Source: Pseudomonas sp. M30-35 (lineage in GTDB: Bacteria; Pseudomonadota; Gammaproteobacteria; Pseudomonadales; Pseudomonadaceae). From it: 64,000 bases of DNA. Positions 50,034 through 58,290 of the stretch are shown here, piece by piece. The stretch lies in NCBI RefSeq assembly GCF_002163625.1, contig NZ_CP020892.1, positions 4,836,001-4,900,000 on the forward strand, written 5' to 3'. The notes under the pieces are model-generated. The model made no database searches. It was not told the origin of the DNA and saw nothing but the letters and a program-made list of their open reading frames with translations. The position numbers and the translations under genes are program-made. The first letter of the stretch is position 1; the number at the start of each line of letters is the position of its first letter.

Positions 50034-51373
50034 TCATCGTCTTGGCTGCCCGCCGGACGATAGCTACTGCGCTGGAGACCATGGCGCTGCATTTTCTCAT
50101 TGAGCGTGCGCCTTGGAAGCTGCAACAACTCCATGACTCGAGCAATATTGCCCTGACAGTGCAACAAGGCGTTATGCAAGCATTGCGCTTCAAAGCTTTC
50201 CATCTGCTCAGCCAACGACTGGCTGGCGAACGCCTCAACCGGCGCGCTCAAGCCCAATGCATGGCGCTCAGCGGCGTTTATCAGCTCACGCACGTTGCCA
50301 GGCCAGTCATGCCCGAGCAAACGTGCCAATTCAGTAGCCGGTAGCGGCGACACTTCCCGACCATGGCGCTGCGCTGCTTCTTGGGCGAAGTGCTCAAACA
50401 GCAGCGGAATGTCTTCACGACGATCACATAAGGCTGGGATCTGCAGGGTTGCAACGTTTAGCCGGTAGAACAAATCCTCACGGAACCGACCTTTACGCAC
50501 TTCATCGAGTAAATCCGGTTTAACGGCGCTAATCACCCGCAAATCCACTTGAATGCTGCGATTTGAACCCAGCCGTTCAAGGGTCTTTTCCTGCAGCACG
50601 CGCAACAGTTTTACTTGCTGAGCCAGTGGCAGACTCTCAATTTCATCAAGAAATAGAGTGCCGCCGTCAGCGTGCTCGATACGGCCAATCCGCCTGCCTT
50701 GCGCCCCCGTAAAGGCACCGCTTTCGTGGCCGAATAACTCACTCTCAAACAGATTCTCTGGGATCGCCGCGCAGTTCAACGCCACAAACGGCTTGCCCGC
50801 TCGCGCGCTGAAATCATGCAAGCAACGCGCAACCCGTTCTTTGCCGCTACCGGTCTCGCCGCGAATCAGGATATTCACCGAGGTGCCGGCCAACTCAAGA
50901 ATCTGCCGACGCAGATTTTCCATCGGCCGCGAAACGCCGAGCAACTGACTTTCAATTCGGTCTTTGTTGGCAAATTGTTGGCGCAGCTCACGGTTTTCAC
51001 AGACCAAACGCCGCTTTTCAAGGGCGCGGCGCACGCTGTCGAGCAGACGTTCAGGGGTAAATGGTTTCTCGATGAAATCATAAGCGCCCTGATGCAGGGC
51101 TTGCACAGCCATCGGCACATCGCCATGGCCCGTGACCATAATCACAGGCAGATCACGATCAAGCTCGATCAACTTTTCCAGCAGTTGTAGGCCGTCAGTA
51201 CCAGGCATGCGCACATCGCTGATGACTACACCGGGGAAATCCCGATCAACCAATGCCAACGCCTGAGCGGCGCTTGAACAGGTTTGCACACTGAAACCAG
51301 AAAGCTCCAGCCACTGCTGCACGGCTTCGCGGATTGCCACTTCATCATCAACAACCAACACCTGACTGCTCAT
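50030..51373 (-). CDS. dctD: DctD-type sigma-54 response regulator
   Basis: A 447-residue activator of sigma-54 RNA polymerase. Receiver domain 1-120 with phospho-acceptor Asp53 (ISDVRMPG) and Lys104 (EKPF); AAA+ domain about 145-375 with Walker A GETGSGKE (172-179) and GAFTGA (219-224); C-terminal Fis-type HTH (ARVMELLQLPRRTLNEKMQR). Paired with the DctB-like kinase upstream. Its nearest likely target is the TRAP-TAXI operon, which has a -24/-12 promoter. Other DctD-like regulators exist, so the exact name is by similarity. Confidence 0.88.
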   Translation of the reverse strand: MSSQVLVVDDEVAIREAVQQWLELSGFSVQTCSSAAQALALVDRDFPGVVISDVRMPGTDGLQLLEKLIELDRDLPVIMVTGHGDVPMAVQALHQGAYDFIEKPFTPERLLDSVRRALEKRRLVCENRELRQQFANKDRIESQLLGVSRPMENLRRQILELAGTSVNILIRGETGSGKERVARCLHDFSARAGKPFVALNCAAIPENLFESELFGHESGAFTGAQGRRIGRIEHADGGTLFLDEIESLPLAQQVKLLRVLQEKTLERLGSNRSIQVDLRVISAVKPDLLDEVRKGRFREDLFYRLNVATLQIPALCDRREDIPLLFEHFAQEAAQRHGREVSPLPATELARLLGHDWPGNVRELINAAERHALGLSAPVEAFASQSLAEQMESFEAQCLHNALLHCQGNIARVMELLQLPRRTLNEKMQRHGLQRSSYRPAGSQDDE

Positions 51374-51483
51374 ACAACCTCCAACTTGAACGCGCGCAGT
51401 GTATCGCCATGAGCCTGACTTAGTAGTCTCGATTTGAATAATCCGCTGAAACTGTGAGCAGGTACCACTGGATAACGCCAGCC

Positions 51484-53238
51484 TTAAGGCTCTGGCGCAA
51501 CCGGCAGTTTCAGGGTGAAAACCGCGCCCACAGAGCTGTTAGATACTTCTAGCGTGCCGCCTAATTCCTGGACGATGCCGTACGACACGGCTAAGCCCAA
51601 ACCCAGGCCTTGGCCGACTGGCTTGGTGGTAAAGAACGGATCGAACACATGGCTCAAGTTATCCCCAGCAATGCCACCACCATTATCGGCGACCGTCAGC
51701 ACGCATTGCTCAGCACAACGCTGGATAACCACCTCAAGCTGTGCATTTTCAGTTTGAGTCATGGCATCCAAAGCGTTATTGAGTAAGTTGAGCAACACCT
51801 GCTCAAGGCGAATTGCATCACCCAGAACATGTACGTTGTAATCAACTTGATTGCAAAGTTGCACGCTTTCGCTACGTATTCGCGGTGTTAACAGCTGTAG
51901 TGCCTGATCCAGAACCTCGCCAAGCTGCAAGCGCTCACTGAGCCCGGCCGGACTCTTGCGGGCAAAGGTTTTCAAATGACTGGTCAATGAAGCCATACGC
52001 TCAAGCAAACCATCGATACGTTGCAAGCCTGCATACACATCCGTTTGGCGCCCGCTGTCGAGTAGCAAGCGTAAGCTTCCCAGTTGCATGCGCATGGCTG
52101 TAAGCGGTTGATTGACTTCATGCGCCATCGCCGCAGACATTTGCCCCAAGGCTGCCATTTTCGCCGCGTGTACTAAACCGTCCTGGGCCTCGCGCAGCTC
52201 TGCTGTACGCAGGCTAACCTCCTGCTCTAAACGCTCACGGATACTCGCTTGCAAGCGATGATTTTTACGCCGCTGAAGCAGGAACAGCAGTAAAAATGCC
52301 AGGGTCATCCACACACCTGCGGCGGCCAATCGATAGCTGCGCACACTGTCGACCACACTTTGGGGCTCAACCAGCAAGTACAGATTCCAGCCTTCGTCCG
52401 CCAACGGCTGGCTCTGCCAGAGATAATCCTGCTTACCGTCCGGGCCATCGACGGTACGCCATTGTGATTCGGGGTTAATCTGCAAGCGTAACTGGCTGGG
52501 AAGAGGTTTTAGCGCTTGTTCTGCATATTTTCGCACCTCAATCAGCTCATTTCGCGCTTGATCACTCAGTTCACTCAGTGTTCGAAAACGCCATGCTGGG
52601 CGATTACTCAGAATCACTACGTTATAAGTATCCGCCACCAGCAAGATGCCCGATTGCTCGACCCATTCGCGCTGCAGCTCTTCGAGCTCCAGCTTGACCA
52701 CCAATACGCCAATGACTTGACCGTGGTCGTCGAGCACCACATGCGAGAGAAAGTAGCCGGGTATCCCGGTCGTCACCCCTACCGCAAAATAACGCCCTGA
52801 AGATTGCTTTAGCGCGTCACGAAAATAGGGGCGGAATGCATAGTTATTGCCGACAAAGCTGCTCCACTCACGCCAGTTACTGGCCGCTAGCGTGTCACCC
52901 TCAACGTTAAGTAGATAAAGCACGTTTGAACCGGCAGCCCGATTCAATTGCTCCAGCCGATGATTTAGCGCTGCTCGCAGCAACAGGTCATCCGGCGAAC
53001 TGAGCACCGCTTTGATATCGCTGTCGAGTGAGAGCACCTCAGGTACCGAGCTAAAACGCTCAACCAGGGTGTGTATGGATTGCGCATACAGCTGTAACTG
53101 ACCGCGCGCCTCGACGCTACGTTCCTGCCAGGCACGTTGCTGTGCATAGCGCCCGGCCAACCACATACTGCCAAGCAGGCCAATGGCAATCAGCAGAACG
53201 GTAAGTCCCACACGGTATCGAAGAAAAAAAGCTGGCAT
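51484..53238 (-). CDS. dctB: DctB-type sensor histidine kinase
   Basis: A 584-residue inner-membrane kinase. Membrane segment about 10-28, periplasmic double-Cache-type sensor about 32-300 (SNVLYLLNVEGDTLAASNW, FRPYFRDALKQSSGRYFAVG), membrane segment about 303-322, a coiled-coil linker, phospho-acceptor His373 (MAHEVNQPLTAM), and the ATP-binding domain with N box (LLNNALDAM), DNGGG and GQGLGLGLA. The layout matches DctB sensors of C4-dicarboxylates. It is followed 110 bases later by the dctD-like gene. Confidence 0.88.
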   Translation of the reverse strand: MPAFFLRYRVGLTVLLIAIGLLGSMWLAGRYAQQRAWQERSVEARGQLQLYAQSIHTLVERFSSVPEVLSLDSDIKAVLSSPDDLLLRAALNHRLEQLNRAAGSNVLYLLNVEGDTLAASNWREWSSFVGNNYAFRPYFRDALKQSSGRYFAVGVTTGIPGYFLSHVVLDDHGQVIGVLVVKLELEELQREWVEQSGILLVADTYNVVILSNRPAWRFRTLSELSDQARNELIEVRKYAEQALKPLPSQLRLQINPESQWRTVDGPDGKQDYLWQSQPLADEGWNLYLLVEPQSVVDSVRSYRLAAAGVWMTLAFLLLFLLQRRKNHRLQASIRERLEQEVSLRTAELREAQDGLVHAAKMAALGQMSAAMAHEVNQPLTAMRMQLGSLRLLLDSGRQTDVYAGLQRIDGLLERMASLTSHLKTFARKSPAGLSERLQLGEVLDQALQLLTPRIRSESVQLCNQVDYNVHVLGDAIRLEQVLLNLLNNALDAMTQTENAQLEVVIQRCAEQCVLTVADNGGGIAGDNLSHVFDPFFTTKPVGQGLGLGLAVSYGIVQELGGTLEVSNSSVGAVFTLKLPVAPEP

Positions 53239-53279
53239 GCACCGATCATCTCAACAAGATTGCAGCATGTTAAGACAAA

Positions 53280-53314
53280 CGCGTCGCTAACGGTGCATTA
53301 GCGCCAGCGACGCG
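53280..53314 (-). terminator. Hairpin after cfa
   Basis: CGCGTCGCT (53280-53288) pairs perfectly with AGCGACGCG (53306-53314). Minus-strand reading ends in TTTGT. It lies between cfa and the dctB-like gene and probably ends the upstream transcript. Confidence 0.65.
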
Positions 53315-53341
53315 GCCCACGCAGGGGCTTTATATCTGCGC

Positions 53342-54526
53342 TCAAGAATAGATATCTGCACGCGACCACGGCAAATCGTGACCGCCATTCAAAAGTGGCT
53401 TAACCGCCAATATTTGGTGCAAGTTCATCCAGCCCTGGGCAAAACCATACGCGCACCCCGCCAGATACAAACGCCAAATTCGCAGCGCTTGCTCTGGAAC
53501 CATTAGCGCAGCTCTATCCAGTTGCGTTTCGAGCCTTTCACTCCAAAAGTTCAAGGTCCGCGCGTAATGCAGGCGCAGGCTTTCGACATCGACCACTTCC
53601 AATCCTGCATCACTCAGTGCAGCAGTCATGACAGAAAGATGGGGCAACTCACCATGTGGAAAAACATATTTGCCGATAAAATTACCCGCCCCATGGCCAA
53701 CCGCACGACCATCTGTATGCCGCGCGGTAATCCCATGATTCATTACCAAGCCGCCGGGTTTGACTGCGCCATACAAGCACTGGCAATACTCCGGCAGATT
53801 GGCGTAACCCACATGCTCGAACATACCGACACTGACCACTTTATCGAATCGACCATCCTGCGGCAGGTCGCGATAATCCATCAGTTGTAGCTCTACCTGG
53901 TTGTCCAGGCCTTGCTCCGCAACTCGCTCGCGCGCTAATTTCAGTTGCTCGGCACTGAGGGTAATGCCGTAAACCTTTGCGCCAAACTCACGTGCAGCCA
54001 ACCGTGCGAAACCGCCCCAACCACAGCCGACATCAAGCAGTTTGTCACCAGGTTGCAGGCGCAGCTTTCGGCACAGCAAGCGTATTTTTTCCAATTGGGC
54101 TTGTTCCAGCGACTCACTGCCGGTTGCAAAATAGCCGCACGAATAGACCATCTCCGGGTCGAGCCAGAGCGCATAAAACTCGTTGGACAGGTCGTAGTGA
54201 TAGCTTATGGCGGCAGCATCAGTGGCTTTGTCATGCAGCTCATGTTCAACCGCGGCGGGGTTATCGTCAGGCACCAGCGCCTCACTGAGATCAACACCGA
54301 CCTTAATGATGTCGCTCATCTTGCCTTCTAACTCAACACGACCCTCAACGTAAGCGCCCCCAAGAACATCGAGACTTGGATTACTCAGTTGCATTACGAG
54401 GCTGGGATCCTTGATCACCAGCGTAACCTGCGGCCGAGGGCCGAGATCAAGCTGATTGCCGTCCCATAATTTCAAGCGCAACGGCAATTGCAGGCTTCGT
54501 AATACCGGCGGTATAAATTGAATCAT
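53342..54526 (-). CDS. cfa: Cyclopropane-fatty-acyl-phospholipid synthase family protein
   Basis: An S-adenosylmethionine-dependent enzyme of 394 residues that adds a methylene (or methyl) group to unsaturated acyl chains of phospholipids. SAM-binding motif I is LLDVGCGWGGFARLAA near 165-180; further family motifs are YHYDLSNEFYALWLD, YSCGYF and GMFEHVG. GGAGG lies six bases before ATG 54526, and a small hairpin (54536-54560) just upstream of it. It starts 43 bases after bufC and may be read with the buf genes. Related members do other lipid modifications, so the exact product is open. Confidence 0.9.
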   Translation of the reverse strand: MIQFIPPVLRSLQLPLRLKLWDGNQLDLGPRPQVTLVIKDPSLVMQLSNPSLDVLGGAYVEGRVELEGKMSDIIKVGVDLSEALVPDDNPAAVEHELHDKATDAAAISYHYDLSNEFYALWLDPEMVYSCGYFATGSESLEQAQLEKIRLLCRKLRLQPGDKLLDVGCGWGGFARLAAREFGAKVYGITLSAEQLKLARERVAEQGLDNQVELQLMDYRDLPQDGRFDKVVSVGMFEHVGYANLPEYCQCLYGAVKPGGLVMNHGITARHTDGRAVGHGAGNFIGKYVFPHGELPHLSVMTAALSDAGLEVVDVESLRLHYARTLNFWSERLETQLDRAALMVPEQALRIWRLYLAGCAYGFAQGWMNLHQILAVKPLLNGGHDLPWSRADIYS

Positions 54527-54569
54527 GTGAACCTCCGCTTTTTGCTAACAACAAAAAGCGTAGCTCAGC

Positions 54570-55394
54570 TTACTGATTGATGATGCTATCGACCTGATAG
54601 ACGACTGGCTCACCAATGTGACGCTGCAAGGTTCCGTCAGCCAGCCACTGGCGAATCCATGTGATGGCCTGACCCATTGCGTGATCACCTAGAGGTGTAA
54701 GATCAGCGCAGAGCTCGGCAAAACTGCCACCTTGCACGGCCATTTTGTAGAGCGCACTGGCTTCATCAGGTGCAAGTGTACGATAGCGGCTAATCAAGCC
54801 ATTACGCCAAATCAAACAGACTGACTCTTGCTCCAGCGCATGACTGCCCGGAAATTCGCTATCGTCTTTCAGGGCGCGCCATAACGCCAGGGTGTTGTAG
54901 CGCAGAGTTTGCCACTGCACACTTGGCAACAAGCGTGTTTGCAGATTTGGCCACTCATCAGCCTGCAAACTGGCGAGCAAGGCTTCTGTTAGCGGCTGAC
55001 CATCTGCTGCATCGAATGACAGGGTGAAAGCCCATTCAAAACGCGCAAGCTCCGCTAATGGTTCGGCCTGCTCAGGGATAAGATGAGCCTCGATAAACTC
55101 GGCAAATCGAGCACCCAGCCAGCGCAAGCTGAAATGGTCTGGCGGATAGGCATTGATATAGGCCAGGGCCAGGGCATCAAACTCTTCATCGCCCATCCAA
55201 CCGTGCACAGCGCTGTAATCGCCGCGCAAGGTTTCAATCAGCCGGGCACGATAGGCGTTGTGATAAATCGCCAACCCCATATCGACATCAAGATTCGCGC
55301 TGCCCACCAATGTGGCGCGTAGTTCAGGATTGGCGACCGACTCATCCCCTAGCAAATAGGTTTCAATCTCTTGCTGCCACTGATTCAGCCGCAT
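54570..55394 (-). CDS. bufC: Bufferin partner protein (DUF2063/HvfC family)
   Basis: The RiPP-recognition partner of the DUF692 (MNIO) enzyme. 274 residues: N-terminal DUF2063 domain (about 5-95, QWQQEIETYLLG, AIYHNAYRARLIETLRGDY) and a C-terminal domain that in this family helps bind the precursor. It overlaps bufB by ten bases, so the two are coupled. Assignment rests on the family and on the complete bufA-bufB-bufC order. Confidence 0.88.
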   Translation of the reverse strand: MRLNQWQQEIETYLLGDESVANPELRATLVGSANLDVDMGLAIYHNAYRARLIETLRGDYSAVHGWMGDEEFDALALAYINAYPPDHFSLRWLGARFAEFIEAHLIPEQAEPLAELARFEWAFTLSFDAADGQPLTEALLASLQADEWPNLQTRLLPSVQWQTLRYNTLALWRALKDDSEFPGSHALEQESVCLIWRNGLISRYRTLAPDEASALYKMAVQGGSFAELCADLTPLGDHAMGQAITWIRQWLADGTLQRHIGEPVVYQVDSIINQ

Positions 55395-56230
55395 AGTGAC
55401 TCCGCCTGAAGGGCTTTCGCGCCTAACTCGCGGGCTTTTTGCAGCTCAGCCATCAACTCGGCAAATGGCGGGTAGTGATCATCACGCTCGATCATGGTCG
55501 CGACCGGCCCCAGATGTTTGATAGTGCGTTCGTACAACTGCCAAACGGGGTCACATACTGGGTGATCGTGAGTATCAATCACATAAGTGCCGTAATCGGT
55601 ATGCCCGGCCAAATGCAGCTGGCGGATCTTATCCACAGGCAGGCTGCTGATGTAGGTCCACGGGTCAAAACCATGATTACGCGCGCTGACGTAAACATTG
55701 TTTACATCCAGTAGTAAATCGCAGCCAGTGATTGCTGTCAGTTCCGAGAGAAACTCCCACTCGGTGAACTTGTCGCCAGCGGTGCGGATATAGGTTGAAG
55801 CATTTTCCAGCACCAGCGGACGCTCAATGACGTCCTGTACCTGGCGAACGCGCGCCGCTACGTGCTGCAAACTTTCATCAGTGAAAGGCAGTGGTAGCAA
55901 ATCGTGCAGGTGATGGGCATTACCGCGACTCCAGCACAGATGGTCAGATATCCATTGCGGTTTGACCCGATCTGCCAGCAGCTTTAGACGTTTGAGGTAA
56001 TCGCGATCCATCTCGTGTGGACCGCCAATCGACAACGATACACCGTGCATCACTACTGGATAGTGCTCAGCGACCGCGTCTAAGTGATAAAGGGCTTTGC
56101 CACCCTCAATCATGAAATTTTCAGAAATCACCTCGAACCAATCGACATCAGGTCGTTGTTCCAGGATTTCTTGATAGTAGGGAATTCGCAGTCCTAGGCC
56201 GTAGCCAAGACAGTCTGACTTAGCAGGCAT
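55385..56230 (-). CDS. bufB: Multinuclear iron RiPP enzyme (DUF692/MNIO, BufB/HvfB type)
   Basis: A 281-residue TIM-barrel-like iron enzyme that oxidatively modifies cysteines of the BufA precursor to thiooxazoles or oxazolone/thioamide groups. Metal-ligand residues typical of the family are visible: MHGVSLSIGG, ISDHLCWSRG, LENASTY, LLLDVNNVYVSA, HLAGHTDY and IDTHDHPVCDPVW. It lies between bufA and bufC; a strong hairpin separates it from bufA. Described bufferin operons bind copper, so copper defence is the expected role. Confidence 0.92.
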   Translation of the reverse strand: MPAKSDCLGYGLGLRIPYYQEILEQRPDVDWFEVISENFMIEGGKALYHLDAVAEHYPVVMHGVSLSIGGPHEMDRDYLKRLKLLADRVKPQWISDHLCWSRGNAHHLHDLLPLPFTDESLQHVAARVRQVQDVIERPLVLENASTYIRTAGDKFTEWEFLSELTAITGCDLLLDVNNVYVSARNHGFDPWTYISSLPVDKIRQLHLAGHTDYGTYVIDTHDHPVCDPVWQLYERTIKHLGPVATMIERDDHYPPFAELMAELQKARELGAKALQAESLCG

Positions 56231-56265
56231 GCCAAGCTCCTTGGTTAGATTCGGACAGTAATAAA

Positions 56266-56293
56266 GGAGCAGCCATCAGCCGATGGCTGCTCC
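56266..56293 (-). terminator. Attenuator-type terminator between bufA and bufB
   Basis: A perfect 12-bp stem (GGAGCAGCCATC, complement after a 4-nt loop) followed on the minus strand by TTTATTA. It is placed right after bufA, so much of the transcript should stop here, giving more precursor than enzyme. Confidence 0.85.
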
Positions 56294-56307
56294 CTGTTGC
56301 TCTAGTC

Positions 56308-56571
56308 TTACTCTTCGCCAACACGGCCTTTGGCAGCATTGCAATCAGCCAAAGACATAGCTTTGAAGCCATGGCCTTTGCAGATGCCTTGGCCTTTGCA
56401 GGCGTTTTCAGCGGTTTTGCAGTCATTTTGACCTTTGCAGGCGTTAACACCAAAGCATTGAACAGGCGAATCTTCAGCGACAACAACAGTGCTGGCCATG
56501 GTTGCAAACATGGTTGCAGCAGTGAACGCGATAGCAGCACCGGTTGCAGCAAAAGTAGATTTAGTAGTCAT
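56308..56571 (-). CDS. bufA: Bufferin precursor peptide (BufA2-like)
   Basis: An 87-residue ribosomally made, modified peptide that is exported to the periplasm to bind copper. A long signal peptide of about 32 residues (AAIAFTAATMFATMAST, ending VVVA) is followed by a core with six cysteines at 39, 45, 51, 58, 64 and 77, in ACKG/DCKT/ICKG units (QCFGVNACKGQ, ENACKGQGICKGHGF). GAGGA lies seven bases before the ATG. First gene of the buf operon, divergent from fap. The BufA2 label is by pattern only. Confidence 0.85.
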   Translation of the reverse strand: MTTKSTFAATGAAIAFTAATMFATMASTVVVAEDSPVQCFGVNACKGQNDCKTAENACKGQGICKGHGFKAMSLADCNAAKGRVGEE

Positions 56572-56817
56572 GTGTACATCCTCGGATTATTTGTTTTACG
56601 CCAACCGCACAGCATTTATTTGTGTACGACCTGTTAATAGAGAGGGATAGACCATATTCGTTACAACGTCATTTTAAAAAACGGCAGCATCCGCTTTTGA
56701 CTGCACTGCGGCCTTGACCGCAAAACAGTGCGCAACCGCTCTACACCAGCCAATCACACCGAACTTGTCGATTTAAGTGCGCTCACACATAAAACGCTCT
56801 CATTGGTTGATCGCGCC

Positions 56818-56988
56818 TGTATCAGCCATGAAACACATCCGCGAGTCAGCACCTGCGGTTTACACAGCTTTGCCATGTTTCCTGCGGGACTGTTTCATCC
56901 GTGTAACACCCCGTTAAGTCCACGCTTGGCTTGGTCAGGCACGGATAATCCTCATACACCTGAGCAGCAGTGTCTCACCGGTGAAACA
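56818..56988 (+). promoter_or_regulatory. Three enhancer-like dyads upstream of fap
   Basis: TGTATCA-N4-TGAAACA (56818-56835), TGTTTCA-N4-TGTAACA (56891-56908) and TGTCTCA-N4-TGAAACA (56971-56988) share the consensus TGTTTCA-N4-TGAAACA. They are 73 and 80 bases apart, and the last is the centre of a 24-bp near-perfect palindrome (56968-56991). The position 65-235 bases before a -24/-12 promoter is typical of binding sites for a sigma-54 activator. Confidence 0.75.
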
Positions 56989-57052
56989 CTGCGCTTCGCC
57001 CTGCCTGCTACAAAAAAATCTAACTTGCTGATATTCCTAGATAAAACAATTC

Positions 57053-57068
57053 CGGCACGACTCCTGCG
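57053..57068 (+). promoter_or_regulatory. Sigma-54 type promoter of the fap operon
   Basis: CGGCACGACTCCTGCG matches TGGCACGRNNNTTGCW at 13 of 16 positions and keeps GG and GC with ten bases between them. Start would be near 57079, about 70 bases before fapA. Confidence 0.6.
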
Positions 57069-57147
57069 AACACTTAGGCAAAACCAACCGCAGAGTTGCA
57101 TTGCACATCTTCAATGCGCAAGAAGATATGTAGAAGGAATTGATGTC

Positions 57148-57648
57148 ATGGAACGTAGAAACAGTTCAGGGTCATTCCAATCGTCATTACTGGCGGTAGC
57201 GCTTGTGATGCTTTCAAGCGTCTGCGCTACACCTGTACTCGCTCAGGACGGCATTATCGTATTGGGCCGCCAGGTTCAGCCGCGCCTTGCAACGCATCCC
57301 ACTGATATCCCCGACCCCAATCCAACGGTGGTCAATACCAACATCTCGCGACAAGTTGTCTCGACAGTCAATGGCAGCCTTGGCAATGCGCAAATGGGCG
57401 GTGAGCTGGCGGATGCAGATTTTGCCAACATCACCACGGGCTCCAGCATCAACTCAATGATCATGCCCAACGGCAGCCTTCCTGGTTTCAACGCTCTAGG
57501 CACCGACCAAGCCAACCACCAAGGTGCGACTAACACCGGCTCAGCCGGGCATTCAGGCGGCAACTCAGGGAATGGTTTGAGCGGCACCATCAACAGCACC
57601 ATTCAACGCGGCCTTGCGCCATTGAACATACTCAGTGGGGGCAAGTGA
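57148..57648 (+). CDS. fapA: FapA, functional amyloid accessory protein
   Basis: First gene of the fap amyloid operon; FapA is a periplasmic helper that affects which subunit goes into the fibril. 166 residues with a signal peptide (about 1-33, LLAVALVMLSSVCATPVLA) and a mature part rich in Asn, Gly and Ser (VVSTVNGSLGNAQMGG, GSAGHSGGNSGNGLSG). ATG 57148 has GAAGGA nine bases upstream. The frame is open further upstream to 56728, but that stretch holds the promoter and activator sites and is not coding. Confidence 0.85.
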   Translation: MERRNSSGSFQSSLLAVALVMLSSVCATPVLAQDGIIVLGRQVQPRLATHPTDIPDPNPTVVNTNISRQVVSTVNGSLGNAQMGGELADADFANITTGSSINSMIMPNGSLPGFNALGTDQANHQGATNTGSAGHSGGNSGNGLSGTINSTIQRGLAPLNILSGGK

Positions 57649-57649
57649 G

Positions 57650-58228
57650 ATGAAGAGTCTGCCGTTGCTAATAGCGCTTGCGATCTCAACCACGGCTTTG
57701 GCCGATGGATCGCCAGCATCCATGAGCCAAGCCACTATTTCCAGCAGCGCCAGCCACTATCAAGGCGTTGTTTCAGTTAACCAGGCAGCGGGCGAATGGC
57801 AACAGCAAAGTAATGCAAGAGCGCTGGCAGTGGGTAACGGCGCCAGCGCTTCGACCCAACAAATTCAAAACCTGAATATTCATAACGTCGACAGATCTCA
57901 AGCCGCAGACGTGGCCATTGAGGCGGGCGCATTTAACTCAGGTAATGGTGTCCTCGGTATCAACCAATCCGCCGGGGCAGGAACTCAACAGGCCAATGCA
58001 ATGAGTATCAGTGTGAGCTCCGGGCTTATCAGCCTGGATGACTCAATGCTGTCGCAGAACGTGGCCATTACACAGATCTCAGGAGCAGTTGCACCCTCCA
58101 CTGGGGAGCGACGCGTAGCGACCGATGACACTGCGTTTGTCGGAAGCCGTGGAGTTGTGCAATTGAACCAGAGTGCTGGGGTCGGGAACCGCATGGGGAA
58201 CAACCTCAGTATCAGGGTGAGTGATTAG
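57650..58228 (+). CDS. fapB: FapB, minor amyloid subunit / nucleator
   Basis: 192 residues with a signal peptide (about 1-18, LLIALAISTTALA). Three FapC-like imperfect repeats are visible: VVSVNQAAGEWQQQSNARAL, VLGINQSAGAGTQQANAMSI and VVQLNQSAGVGNRMGNNLSI. FapB is thought to nucleate the fibril. The ATG is one base after the fapA stop, with a G-rich ribosome-binding site in the end of fapA. Confidence 0.9.
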   Translation: MKSLPLLIALAISTTALADGSPASMSQATISSSASHYQGVVSVNQAAGEWQQQSNARALAVGNGASASTQQIQNLNIHNVDRSQAADVAIEAGAFNSGNGVLGINQSAGAGTQQANAMSISVSSGLISLDDSMLSQNVAITQISGAVAPSTGERRVATDDTAFVGSRGVVQLNQSAGVGNRMGNNLSIRVSD

Positions 58229-58290
58229 CCCTGAGCTCAACACAAGTGAGTAAGTCCTAAGTCCAACACAGCAAGGCAAGGAGATACACC

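Noticed and set aside
56728-57147. Upstream extension of the fapA frame (140 codons)
   Set aside because: The FapA signal peptide starts at 57148 with a ribosome-binding site; the extension covers the enhancer-like sites and promoter and has no family match.
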